Program-made: the position numbers and the translations under genes
Source of the DNA: Metopolophium dirhodum
Lineage: Eukaryota > Arthropoda > Insecta > Hemiptera > Aphididae
Length of the DNA: 64,000 nucleotides
Assembly: GCF_019925205.1 (NCBI RefSeq)
Contig: NC_083567.1
Location: 14,508,001-14,572,000 of the forward strand
Direction: 5' to 3'
The notes under the pieces: model-generated
The model's input: the letters and a program-made list of their open reading frames with translations, nothing else
Databases searched by the model: none
Told to the model about the DNA's origin: nothing
Shown here: one piece after another, positions 1 through 13,300 of the stretch
How the letters are laid out: every line of letters begins with the position of its first letter
Numbering within the stretch: position 1 is the stretch's first letter

Positions 1-2360
1 ATATTTTAATATTTCATTTTATTATAATAATGAAAAAGAATATTAAAGTACAGAAGATTTATAAAATTATGTTGAAAGTCAGCCGGCGGGTTTGCTTGGA
101 GATTGATAGGCATGGAAAAAAAATAGAATGATAGAGGTAGTTTATATAGTGTCGCTAACAAATATATTTAACTGCAGACCTCGCCATCGGTTTCACTCAA
201 AGCGTATTATATGAAAATTCTGCGGGTTTACACCAATACTGTTTTTGTCGGTTCTACAAAATTAATTTCAACACCAGAAAGGGCGAAATTGGCCCTAAAT
301 TCATTATATTGCAGTGCACTGGTATTTACCCGTGGCTGGGAGAGGACAACAGAGGAAGTTTTATATTTAAATTTATTATTTCATTACACAACTACGCGGT
401 TTCCGACTGTGGCTATCATTTAAAAAAATTTTTTTTTGTATTTCAAAGGTTAAAATTAAGTTACAGAGACCGAGTTTTACCGTGTATTTCAAACGGACTA
501 CAGAGAAAAAAAACCAAATGAAAATAATAATAATAATAATAATAATAAAATAAAATAATTAACAGAAACACCGACGGTGGCCCTTAATTAACGCAGGTCC
601 ATAGTTATTCTTATCTACGAAAAGCTTAATTTTGGGTTTGCCACTTTTTTTTATGCTGCAGCATAAAAAACCCTTTTGTAATAAATTCATAATAATCTTG
701 TCCAGACTAAAAAGCCAGCGGGTTTTATTTAATAAGAAAAAAAAAAATGAAATGTTGCATTTAAAACTACATGTGTATTTATTTTGATATCCATCGCTTT
801 TATTTTAACTTTAATAGTAAACTAAAAAAGAAAAAAAAATCATTATTATATTAATATTTATGTGGCATAAAACATAATATTACTTTTAATCATTTTAATA
901 TCCATAAGTAATATTTATTATTCTAAACATATAATATTCCAAAAAAACATTTTAATACGATATTGTATTTATGAAAAATACAAATAATATATAATACGTC
1001 TTATATTAAAACACAAACACTAATGTATAATATCCTTGGACAGTAACTGAACGTGTTTTCTTTTTCTCATACGTATAATTTATAAATGACATAACTATCA
1101 CAATTTTACAATTCAAATTTATAGAAATATGATCCCGATTGTATGACATTTTTTAAATTGTTAATGTAATATTTTGTGATTAAATTATATTTTATTCCTT
1201 TTGCTCTAGTTTCTTTAATAATTGAACTCCCCGCAATCTTTACCATAATATATAGTCAACTAATAGTACTAAGAACTACCGGGTCTTGAAGTTTTTTAAA
1301 TCGATTTTTTTGATTTTTTTTTAATTCCTATGAGAAACTCAAGGTTTGGTATTTTAGAAAGTTTAAAACAAACACAAAAAAATCAACGATGATTAAAATT
1401 AAATTTTTTTCTTAAAATCGAGTTTTACTAAAACGTTTACATCCATTTATGATTGGGTTTATAAAATTATTATTTATTAAGTCTTTTAAATTAATTAGAT
1501 TTTTTTTAAGTTGGGTTTTTTTAAATTCTAACTTAAAAGTCTAAACTTATTTTTAAAAAGTTTAAAATAATCACAAAAAAACAAAATGTAAGTTTTTCAT
1601 AAAATATATTTTTACTAAAATCTCCACATTTCATAAGGTATGCGCATTTTTTGAAAGTTTAAAATATATTTATTTTTATTTTTTCATTAAATTTATGAAA
1701 TATTTGACATTTTTAACATCGAACCGTCAATTAATGGCCAACAGTTTATACCAGGAGGCAAAAGTTAGTATGTGTATATTCAATGGTCAAAGGGATTGAA
1801 ATAAACGGGTGTATAAAAATAACAAAAATTTGGAAAATATTCTTCATAACATCCCATCCTCTCGAGTAACGATTATATTATGGTATAATTATACCTCTTT
1901 CAAAATATAAAAATTATCTTTTTATTAAAAATGAAAATATTATATCTACGATAATATTTCCAACTTGTTATAATAGTATAAACATTTTTTCAATCATTAG
2001 TTTTGTGTTGTTGCGTATCAAGAAATTGTTTTCTGTTATAAAATTGTATTGATATTATACCGCACACTATACATAGGTAGTTTAGAAATTACAATTTTTC
2101 TGAAAGTGGAATATACGTATTTTGAATACAAATTAGCTGACGGTCGAAAAATCAAAAACCAAAAACTATTCCCCGAACTCTAACCTTCCCCCCTCCATAA
2201 CTCTCATCGATTAAAATATTATATCTAACCACGTCATTTTAGAGTGGGTACAGTATGTGTATATGCGCATGATGATAATAATAAAATATTATGTTCGGTG
2301 CGCATCGGTTGCGTTCAAAATATTTTGCGTCTCCACGTATAAAAAAACACAAATAAACTA
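1..2360. other. AT-rich intergenic DNA, no gene seen
   Basis: No open frame here shows family motifs or exon-like composition. The stretch holds an (AAT)n microsatellite at about 523-548 and many A/T homopolymers. The short frames near 211-521 have no recognisable content and are treated as chance. Confidence 0.6.
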
Positions 2361-2372
2361 AAACTACAAATA

Positions 2373-2625
2373 AGCGTTTTGGGGACGACGGTATAGCGGC
2401 GGCGGTGGCGTAAATCAGAACGACAGGTAGAGGTACCACACGCCGAAATTGCGTCGGTCGGAATTTCGCGAGAACGAACGGCGGGCGACGCGCAATAACA
2501 TAAATTTCGACCAACGTTGCGAGCGGCAAACACAAAATGCTCTCCTATATTGCCGCCGCCGCCGCCGCTGGATAAATGTCTCCGGGGAATTCTATGTACG
2601 CGTTAAAGCCGCCGGCGGGCATTGC
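2373..2625. other. CpG-rich block of unknown role
   Basis: This patch stands out from the AT-rich surroundings through repeated CG dinucleotides and (GCC)n/(CGG)n runs near 2397-2410 and 2551-2570. Overlapping short frames are open on both strands, which GC-rich sequence produces easily, and none resembles a known protein. It could be an untranslated first exon or promoter of an unseen gene. No TATA box, splice donor or start codon could be tied to it, so only the composition is supported. Confidence 0.3.
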
Positions 2626-2639
2626 TGTCGCTACTATTA

Positions 2640-3420
2640 TTATTATTATTATTATTGTGTTTGTTCTATATAATATAGTGAAGAATAGTAAAAACCATAT
2701 TAAAATAACACAGTACCTATACACGACGCCTTCGCATAGTCTCCGCCATTCCTGTCGTCGTTCGCCGTTTGTGTTCCGTTTTGAATATTGTATAAAATAT
2801 AATATTGGACGGTTTTTGTGAGAAGACGGTCAAGTCAGTTTTTATCATTTTTCGGGTTATAGGTAGGTGCATTTTGTAGGGAATTTTACGCCGCGTCTAA
2901 TGGTAGAACTGTTATTCTTGCCAACTGCTATATGAATTGTTTTTATGTAATAGCCATGATGCGCGTAAACGGCCAAGTCTAAATCCAAAATAATTTTTCG
3001 TGAGAAACTGGACAAGTCAATGTTTATAATATACCGTATTACCGTTTTACCGTGTTTTGTGTTGTTTGGTTATTATTTTGTATTAATATTTTGATTTTAT
3101 GTAATAATATTGTTATTACTTATAATTGCTTTACTTACTAACTCAATTTCCGTTGTATGATTAACAATGTTGTCAAGAGCCAACGAGATTATAGCAATGT
3201 CCAGTAAGTATTTATTAGTATTAGTATTAGTAGACTTATGAAAATGGCGTATTAGCGTATTACCTATGTATATTTTCATACATTATAATACACGTACCTA
3301 TTACATTTTAATCTACTGAAAAACACACCCCCAAAGACGTGCCAGAGGTCAATTATAGTGCACTTTCTGCGAGTGGTCACCGTGGTTACTCCTGTGATAT
3401 ATTCACATGGAAATATATTG
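2640..3420 (+). repeat. Diverged duplicate block, longer copy
   Basis: Two parts of this block recur in order at about 5285-5570. The first has GTTTGTTCTATA, then TATAGTGAA, CGACGCC, CCTGTCGTCG, CCGTTTTGAATATTGTATAA. The second has TTTTAATCTAC, ACACCCCCAAAG, GCACTTTCTGC, GAGTGGTC and CTGTGATAT. The present copy carries about 500 extra bases between the two parts. Inside these, a 35-base motif around GTGAGAA...CAAGTCA occurs twice (about 2815 and 2998). No coding content was recognised. Confidence 0.55.
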
Positions 3421-3695
3421 CTACCTACTCTATTATACAGAGTGTAACGGAAACACCTAACAAATCAAATACTTATTTTTTCCAATCTGCAGTATTTAAG
3501 GGGCCTGCTCGCGCGTCTTTAATAAGGGGCAATATGCGATTTAGTGGCAGCCGCCCACGGAAATAGTTGTAGGTCGACAATGATGATTTTAGTAGTGTCA
3601 GTGTCATTCTATGAGATTATCGGTCTATCTACGCACGCGCCGAAAGTGCACACGTCATGTCAACGGCATCGCCGACCGAAAGTGAAAAGCGTGAT

Positions 3696-4005
3696 GTTTT
3701 GCTCAAAACACGCTTTACAGGAAAAACTCTCACGCATCGTAGAGTGGTCGGATTCGATTGATTATTTTTTTCCGTTAGTTAGAAGATGATTTTCTACAAA
3801 GCGCATTGGACTTTGGTTTTTGATTTCGTTGCTTAAGACAAACATAATTGATAATACTAATAAAAGATACTAAAAGCTAAATACTAATTACTAATAAAAG
3901 CTCGTGGAAATTAGTCATATTTAAAATCGTGTAGGCTGTAAAAGGAATCGGATCACTTTACGAGGCCTGAGACTTTTCCTGTTTGGCGTGTTTTTGAGCA
4001 AAAAA
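3696..4005. repeat. Inverted repeat with ~37-base arms
   Basis: The left arm at 3696-3733 (core TTTTGCTCAAAACACG then CAGGAAAAACTCTCA) is nearly the reverse complement of 3968-4005. Only a one-base gap and about five mismatches separate the arms. About 235 bases lie between them. The right arm ends just before the dispersed repeat at 4022. No transposase and no clear target duplication were found. Confidence 0.5.
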
Positions 4006-4021
4006 ACAGGTTCCTTAAACT

Positions 4022-4977
4022 GTTTTAGAATCTGAGTGGGGCGATGAATGTATTGATTTTACAATAATGTGGGTTTTTTTTTTAAATTTAAGTTTTATTT
4101 TTGTGACTGTCATGATCGTATTGGGCAGTAACACTGCTTCGATTTTCTTCAACAGTATATTGTTCGATGGGAAAGTGAATCTAGTTAGTGAATCTCAATA
4201 GTTTTCAAAAGCACAGGGAAAAAAACAAAAATTGAGGTAATGTTTAAACAAAATCGTTGTTGACAAAATTGATTTTGTTTTTTGGTGTAACTCTAAAACA
4301 AATAATCGTAGATACAAAAAATGTTCACTGAATATTTATATAAGTATTTTCGATACACTATAACATTTTGTAGACTTGTTTTTAGCTGCTAATGAACATA
4401 ATATAGTTTCCAATTTTTTTAGTCTTCTTTTCTATAAATGTCAATTAAATTTTATTCGTTGTGTCAAATAGCTTGAAAATGTAATACAAAGCTCCTAATA
4501 TATTGTTACAATGATAGTTGAAAATATTAAAAATACACTTACAATTTTTTTTATAAACATTTAAAGTTTGAATTTCGGCAAAATACGTAAGAATCACAAA
4601 CATATTTTGTAAAAATCATTTTGTTAGAAATTCCTGAAAATTTTTCTTTTTAAATCTAAGATTTTAAAATGTAATACAAGACTCTTATGAATTGTCAACT
4701 TTTATCAAAAAATAAAATAAAATATCTATAAGAGTATAAGAAATCAAGTTAAATTTTTGTGAGTGCGTTTGAAATTCAAATTTTTACAACAATGGATATT
4801 CACTCGATTTCTCAAGTAGCGATTTTCTTATATTGTTATAATTCAAAAACGAATAACCGTATCCGTATACGGGCTTAGGCACTTGAAATGTATATCATAT
4901 ATTTAAATTTTTTACCATTTATTATACAGTGACCCACTTGTAACCTACTGTACAGTAGATCAACAAACACTTACCCG
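4022..4977 (+). repeat. Dispersed aphid-type repeat, copy A
   Basis: The copy opens with TTTTAGAATCTGAG, then GCGATGAATGTATTGATTTTA, and closes with CAGTGACCCACTTGTAACCTA followed by TACAG and CACTTACCC. The same opening, body and ending recur at 12333-13703, so the limits rest on comparing two copies. The body is AT-rich with no long frame. This copy has one full internal unit (about 4268-4620) and only the start of a second. The transposon class is not established. Confidence 0.65.
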
Positions 4978-5284
4978 CTTTTTTTTTTATACAAACTATT
5001 TTATTAAATTTTTTTGGAAAAATCCAATTAATTTTTAGATAAATTTTGATGGTAAAAACGTTTATTGGTCAAGAACTTTAGTTTTTAAAATATCAATATT
5101 TTTTGAAATAAATTAATTTGAAACCTAATAACTTTTTTTATAAAACTATTTTTGGGAATTTCATGATAAGTATATTTCTTAAACTATTTACTATCCATCA
5201 TTTTCATAATTTTGTCTTACGTTTAACTAGTACTTATCAATTGATAATTTTTTTTTTATTTGATAGGTCATTTTGTTACACTTT

Positions 5285-5570
5285 GTATTATTATTGTGAT
5301 TTGTGTTTGTTATACCTATCCTATAATAGTGAAATATAGTAAAATATAAATAATGTAATAATATACGACACCTTTGTCGTTCCTGTCGTGTTTTCAACGT
5401 TTGTGACCCGTTTTGAATGTTGTATAATAATATAATATAGGTACGTATGTATTATTTTAATCTACCTAAAAATACACCCCCAAAGGAAAGGCAGACGTCT
5501 GCTGCTATTATTGCACTTTCTGCATGCGAGTGGTCGTCGGGGTTATTCTTGTGATATTTTATTAAATATC
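5285..5570 (+). repeat. Diverged duplicate block, shorter copy
   Basis: Partner of the block at 2640-3420. Matching words come in the same order: GTTTGTTATACC, ATAGTGAAATA, CGACACC, TTCCTGTCGTG, CCCGTTTTGAATGTTGTATAA, TTTTAATCTACCTAAA, ACACCCCCAAAGG, GCACTTTCTGC, GAGTGGTCGTC. It lacks the middle ~500 bases of the other copy. Divergence is moderate, so this is either an old local duplication or two copies of one repeat family. Confidence 0.5.
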
Positions 5571-8500
5571 ATTATTTTATATAATATCGAATATAGATTA
5601 TAGGTACATATTATTATAAATATCAATTTAAATTTGTTTAAAATTAATTTACAATAATTTATATTATCAAATGCGGTATCGGTTTCGACTGTTGGAAAAA
5701 CTACTTTTGGGAATTTTTTCCCAACAAAAGAGGTTGGATATTGCTCTCGATGCAGCGACGGTAAACGAAAGTATCATTATATTATATTTACAACTAGATA
5801 TATAACACACCGTCTCTTTTGGCTTTCTGCGTTCTCTCGGGTTAGTATTCCCTTGTACGCTGTAACTATAATAAAATACGTACACACATGATGTTTATAT
5901 ATATGTATATACATTTATTATATACATATTGTGAGAAAAACTTCGAATGTCACTATACACGTAGGTACCTATATATCAGTTGCTATATAGGGCTATTATT
6001 CTCCGTTTGATATATGGCGGAGAAGACCAATACGATATTACATAACATCTCAATCTCAAACGTTTCTCAAGTATAACGTCAATAAAATATTGTTAATGAA
6101 ATACGAGTAGGTACTGCAGCGCAAAACACAATAACGATCGCAAATAAAACATAATAATAATATATTGTATTATAAAATTGGCTATTAGGTATATAAAATC
6201 AAAACAGTGATTTCAAATCTCGAAGATAATTAAGTTCTTGTTTGTCTCATCAGTCCATTATTTCACACGTTTATCGATACGTCTCTATAGTGTACCTAAA
6301 ATGTTTTAATTTATTGGCTTTTTTTTATAGCTATTGTATACATACAAATTAATCACTTTATATATACCATTCTTATCACATGCTCCAGTAAATGCTTAGT
6401 CGCTTCATATTATTATCACGGTGTAATAGATTCATACGTCAAATCCCACTTTTAATTTTTATGGTAGTTTTATTGCAATAATTTTAAGCGACTGTTAAAA
6501 AACGTATCAAACTATAAAATATTACTTATATAATAATAGTCTTCATTAATACAATAATTATATACGGGATTTCGTAATATTTGCCTAACACTTTCCTTAT
6601 AATAGCAGACGTTCTTATCACCGCGTTAATACGAAAACAGTTTTAAGAGGGTTAAGGCGTGCTCAGATAATTTTGAGCATTACGTTATTACTTAAACCAA
6701 CGTCATTATTTTAGGGGTTATCAAAGTTTGTACTTATCATTACGGATGGTAGAACACAGGTCCTGGACAGATGAATTTGCTCTGTGTATGAGTAAAGACT
6801 AAAGGTGTATACTTATATATTATATTATATAGTTTGTAACATATGTTGTGGACTTTTAAAAGTTTTGTAAATCTTCAGCCGGGTTGATGGTTTTAGATAG
6901 GTACTTTGTAACTTATAACAAGACGTTTAATTTTTACATATAAACTGTGAACTCCAAAGTTATATGTTACCTACTAGTAACTTAATGAACTACAATAATA
7001 ATATTTTTTATTTTGTAAACCATACAATAATAATTACATTCAAATACATTTTCAATCTTATTTGATGTTTACCAGAATAGTAAAGTAAACTGTAAGTAAA
7101 ATTATTATAGTCTATATTAATTGTTAAAAGTATTTAACTTATGTTTGAAATGAACTTACATTTTACAAGGCAAACAAGTAATTGTTGTCAAATAATGACC
7201 ACTGTAAAAGATTAAAGTGTAAATTATAATTTATAACCGAATATCGGAACGTGTAGATATCTAATATAATATGATTGTCTACTTAATATTGATAGCTAAT
7301 CATCATTTTTATTATTGTAATAAACCATAACTTATTAGTTGTAATATTTTTTTAATATTAAATAAATATACTTATAACAACGTATATTGTGTAATATACA
7401 TGGTTATAATCTTTTGTAATCGATTAAAGTCGTATAAAACCTGCAGGCATAAATGACTAGCTGTAGACTGTCGGAACAAATCGCAAAGGTATAACCTTGT
7501 TTCACAAAAAAAAAAAAAATAACATCACTTTAAAGCACTAGGCAGCAACCTTATTATCCACTATCAATAAATACATGTTTTATTGTATTTGTGATGAACA
7601 TCTATAATATTACTGAGTACCTTCAGTGCGTATGTAGTATTGAACAACTGTTAAATTCGTTTGTATGGATAAAATAGTCGGGGGGGGGGGGGGCTCTATA
7701 TTATGATAATATCGAACATTATAATATTTTAAGGCCTAATATTTGCCAGTATCTCTGCCTATATATATGTATATGCCGAGGAGACTCCCTCGACAACCAG
7801 CTTAGGAGTTGGTGGGCATGATTTACGCGCATCGTACATAATATAGCTATAATAGTAACATTATGGCATAGAATAGGTGCATAATAATAATATAATAATA
7901 GTAAATGAGGTGTTGTACCTATATGTATAGAGCAGGTGTGCTGGCGTAGGTACTGCGTACTATACCGCGGTGGCTGTGAAATATCGCAAAATACAAATGC
8001 GAATATTTTATTTTGGTCGTTTTTTTTCTGCCCACAGTCTAAGGCTATAATAATTCTGTGTACACGCACGTGATAAATATTATAATATATATTTTATATA
8101 AGGATTGCGCTTTGGACGAGCGATAAATCACGCGTGGCTGTCGCCGGCCATTATAATAATAATATGATCAGAACTAGATAGATAGTGTAATATACAATAA
8201 CAACAACATCAACATTAACTGTGTCAGGTAGATAGCTATAACAACAACAGCAACAACAACAACTGTGTGCGCTTGGGTGTCTACAGCACCAGAGATTATG
8301 TTTATAAAAATACTAAGGACACATAAGATTGTTATGTTAGACGTTTGTGTTGAACTTAATCGAATACCTAACTACGTAACGGAAAAATCGGAGATGTGAT
8401 GGGGTTCAAAGTAAGGTCCACCCGAAAATGATCGAGATTTTTCGTCGAAAACGTACGCCAGCTGACAAACGTGTTTTTAGTGTAATTTTATGAATCCAAA

Positions 8501-10353
8501 ATCATTAAACGAAAAATAGATAATTTCATCGCGAAATCGTATTGTTTATTTTTTTATTAAGCTTCGTACAATCGTACCTATACAGAACGTACCTATTGTA
8601 TCAAAGTGTTTTCCTTTGATAGTGTAAAAATTATTTTCCTTCGTCGACACCGTAACGCTCGCTATTGTATTTTCCTCCTCTGCGATCTCGTTAATAGATT
8701 AATTATTAATCTCAAGTTTCATTATAATATTATGTTTATTTTTATACTAAATGATAAATTTCAATTAATTTATCAATCACTTATGTGTATGCTAGGGCGA
8801 TAATTTTACATGACTCATTTGATCAATTAAAACTTAAATTTGATTTTTATTCAAAAGGCAGCATAAAATAAATACTTGAAAAGTTAAAACTATAAAATAA
8901 AATATTTATTTTAATGATTTTAATAATTGAATTGTTCAAGTTATGTTTGTACCAAAAATGTTCTTATTTCTATAAAACTTACCTCGCCGACTTAACACGA
9001 ATGAGAAATATTCAATTATGTTCATATAGAATTACTGTAAAACTCCTCATTAATTAGTTAATTAAAACAAATATTTGTTCTGCTAATTGGTTTTATTTTT
9101 TAAGAGTTACGTAATGAAACGGTCTAGTAGAGATGCTATTTGTTACAAATCAACTGAAATAGTATATCGATTCATATTTGTCCGAAACGTTGTTATTGTA
9201 CGTAGAAAAGCTCACAAGTAAAATATATTCATATACACCATTTAAGTCATATCTATAAAACCGTTAATCTATATTGTAAACTATATTATCACAGATAAAA
9301 ATAGACAAAAAAGTGCAGTTTCCCGTTGACTTTAAAATGTTGAATGTTGTAAAATTATTTTACATTTAAATAATATTAGGTAAATAATATTGATTTTAAA
9401 CATGAAATTTAAATAATATTACATTTTCCGTTTTGCAAAAGGAATGTTTTAAATTTTGCACTTCGTAGGACATGACAAAATGCGTTGGATGGAGGAAAAT
9501 ATATTTTTCTGGTAAGTACCATCTATTATAGTCAAAATGTATCTTAACACTCTCTCAATGTCTTGGATCATTGATTTTAACATAAAAAATCTATAGTTTA
9601 TTTTATCCACAAAATATATCATAATGAGTTCTAGAAAATAGCAATTTCCCTAAGGTATAAAATATATACACATTGGTATACTGCTTATGGCTAAAATTCA
9701 ACCTGTTTATCTTGTTCTATTCGATGTCAAATTGTTCATGTCACAGTCTTGTGAATAAATGATTTTATATCCGCCAACTCCTGTAAATATAAACAAATTA
9801 TAGTACTATCATCGACTTTGAGTGATTTTTTTTATGAATATGTGAATATCGTGATTAACTAGGAGAGGGGTTCTTCAAAGATATTTGGAACTATTGAAAC
9901 TCGAAAATATATTTGACTTTTTGTTTAATTTGTACCTCATTGCTTTCGATTTTGCACACGAATATATACTGTATGCATTACAGACTATTAAACAGAAAAT
10001 GTATATGTATATAGGGACTAAAATTGATGAAATTTACACGAATCACAACGGGGAAAATGTATTTGAATCCCTATGATAAGTATGCAAAATAAAAAAAAGT
10101 ATGTCCACAGAAACAGGTTTATGTATACAGAAAAAATTAAGTTGTTGCGCATGCGTAAAATACAAGAGTTAAACGTTTGCAATAAATTTATTGGAATTTA
10201 TGATCCAAAAGTTAACTCTCATGTATCGCAAACATAATTTAAAAAATATCTATATAGGGTACTGAGTAATAAAAGTAACTGAGTTATAGAGCGTGCCTTG
10301 TTTTTGTGAACACACGGTATAGCTTCACCAAATCTATTCATCTATTCACGGAT
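5571..10353. other. AT-rich intergenic DNA downstream of the thioesterase gene
   Basis: No frame with family motifs was found on either strand. A 14-base G run lies at 7680-7693 and (CAA)n-like words near 8225-8262. The minus-strand frame at 7719-8069 shows no recognisable domain and low-complexity content, so it is not called as a gene. Confidence 0.55.
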
Positions 10354-13300
10354 TTAAAATAAAATATTACTTTTTATTCTTGGCAAACGATCAAAACTGA
10401 AAACAATGATAGCAAAAACATCCTAAACTTGGTCAGTTACTTGTAATAAAAACGTCATATTACAATCTATCAGATTGCTTGCTTACTTTCTCATTTGTAC
10501 GATGCAACAAGCCTTCGTAACTTGTGAATTGGCTTTTGGTGGCAAACTCTTTCAGTATTTCTGATGTTCTTGTGCCCCATACGTAAGGTATGACTGGGTC
10601 TTCCGTCCCGTGACATTGGAATATTGGTATATTGGTGTTATTCGTGGCCGCCTAATAATTAAAAATAATATAATATTTAACATACAGATTTGGGTGGGAT
10701 AAGTAATGCATTACAACAACACTGTTGCCTAAGTACCATGATGGCCGTTCTCAAAAAAATTAAAATTCGCATTTTGTATACCTACCAATTATTATGTATG
10801 GTTCGTGTTTTCAAGACGCGTGAGACCGTTTTCTTATAGTTTCGAGGTTAGAACGAAATGTCCGCTGTGAGAAATCAAAACCACGATCTATCTAAAACCG
10901 TCTGTTATCATGAGCTATCTAAAGTTCAACTACTACAATATCAAGGACGATCTAAACATTTAAATATATAGCTTTTGGTAAAAATATCATGGCCTATCAT
11001 AACGACTATATTTATCTGATGTGTGAATATTATACCCACACTATCAAGGCCATTCTCATGAATTTTTCGTAAAAATAACTCTTTAGAAAGACGCTGCAGC
11101 ATAGTTATAGGTTTTTAGAGTTGATGATTGTTTACAGAGGTACCAATTTTCAAAATTCCTAGTAACGAAATAGCTTTTTTTTGTTTGTCCTGAAAAGTTG
11201 GAAAAACGTTAGACATGCTAGACGATATTGTCCATAATGGTTTTTGGGCGAAGTTATGTAATGCATGACGACAAGTGACCGTATCCATATTATAGTCAAT
11301 ACTTTGGGGTCATACATTACGATTCGGGAACCACCATTAAATGCACGTTAATCTTCTATCATTATTGCGTGTATGTGTGTGTGTGTGTGTAAGTAATTCC
11401 AATTCCCCAGAAGGAATTCACTATAATAACATCCACTGAAAATAATTAGGAATGAAACAGAGTAATATTTATTTCATCTCTCTCGTTATTTATTTCCTTT
11501 AAAGCTTACTTCCATTTAGGTACCTACCATGCTTAAAACAATTATCGTTTACTTAATTAATTATTTATTACCCATGTGGCTATACGGAAATACATAAACT
11601 ACAAAAGTATTAGGTACCTACTTGACAAGGTATTTTTAATAATAAAATAAAACATTTTACATCAATATAATATGACTATATAGGTCATTAGCCGCATTAA
11701 ATAAATTTTAATATATAAACATTATATACCTTTATTGTAACTATAATTATACTCTAAATAGTATAAATGTATAAGCCCTTTCTCAATAGTTCTATTAAAT
11801 TAAAACAATATTATTTTGGTCATAAAATGTTGTAGTTCATAAAAAGACCATTAGTTAAAAAAAAACTAAATAGTTGTTATTTAAGATAAAAACACACTAA
11901 TAAATAGAACATTACATTTTGGCTTTTGATTTAATCTATAATTTAGTAGCTTCTTACCACACGCGGTGATAAAAAGGTTATAAAAACGTTACCGTAATAA
12001 ATAAGGTATATATTACAAAATTATAAAACCAAGAACAACTAATGATATTAAAAAAGTAATTTTACTATAATCAAGTAGGCGGGTATAGAATAATTTACTA
12101 TCTATATAGTCAAGTTATCAATGATGTTTGTATTATATTTTAAATTATATCATATTTTCAAAGTGAGATAATTGTATAGAAATAATGTGAAATTACTTGG
12201 TGGTCCACCATGTAAATTGTTTACCCACTTCACGCTTACACTTTAAAAGTTTCGTAACAAATTGCATTCTTAACGGAAAATAATTCATTTATCTTTTAAA
12301 ATATTAACATTCATTAATTTTATAAATTTCTTGTTTTAGATTCTGAGCGAAGCGATGAATGTATTGATTTTATAATAATGTGTGTTTTTTTAAATTTTTT
12401 TAATTTTTTAATTTTTGTGTCTGTCATCACCTTTTAGGACAGTAAAAATGCTATGATTTTCTTCAACAGTAACTTTTCTGATAGGATTTCCCAGTACTTT
12501 TCAAAAGCGACGTGAAAAACAAAAACGGAAAAACGAGGATATTTACGCAAAATTTGTTTTCGAGAAAATCGATTTTGGTTTTTGGTGCAACTCTAAAACA
12601 AACAACCGTAGGTACATGAAATTTTGACTGAATGCTTATATTAGCATTTTCTATACACCATAACATTTTCCAAATATTTTGACTTATTTTGAGCTGTTTA
12701 CGAACATTTTCAGTTTCCATTATTTTAGTTTTTTTTTCTATAATTATAAATACAATTTTATTTGTTGGTTAAAAAATCTTGAAAATTTAATAAAAGGCTC
12801 CTAGGTTATTGTTTTAAAGGCAGATCAAAAAAATTTAAAATCCCTAGGCGCAATTTTTTTTTATAAGCATCTAAGGTTCTAATATTGACAAAATACGTAA
12901 AAATGATGAAAATTTGCAAATTATTTTGACTTAGAAATACATAAAAAATTTTTTTTTTAATTCTAAGATTTGAAAATGTAATAGAAGATTCCTCATAAGT
13001 TTGTCTACCTTTAATAAAAAAAATGTCTACAAGAAAGTCAAATTAAAATTTTTATTAGCATTACAACATTTGATATTCATTCGATTCCTCATGTAACGAT
13101 TTTCTTATTTTGTTGTAATTAAAAAACGAATGACTGTGGATACTTGAAAATTTCACTGAATGTGTATATTAGCATTTTGAAAATAATTTGACTCTTTTTG
13201 AACTGTTTACGGAAATTGTCAGTTTTCAATTTTTTTAGTTTTTTTTTCTATAAATGTCAATAAAATTTTATTTGTTGGGTAAAAAAGCGTGAAAATTTAA

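Noticed and set aside
12463..12720. Minus-strand 85-codon frame
   Set aside because: It lies wholly within a dispersed repeat, and the corresponding segment of the other copy is not open.
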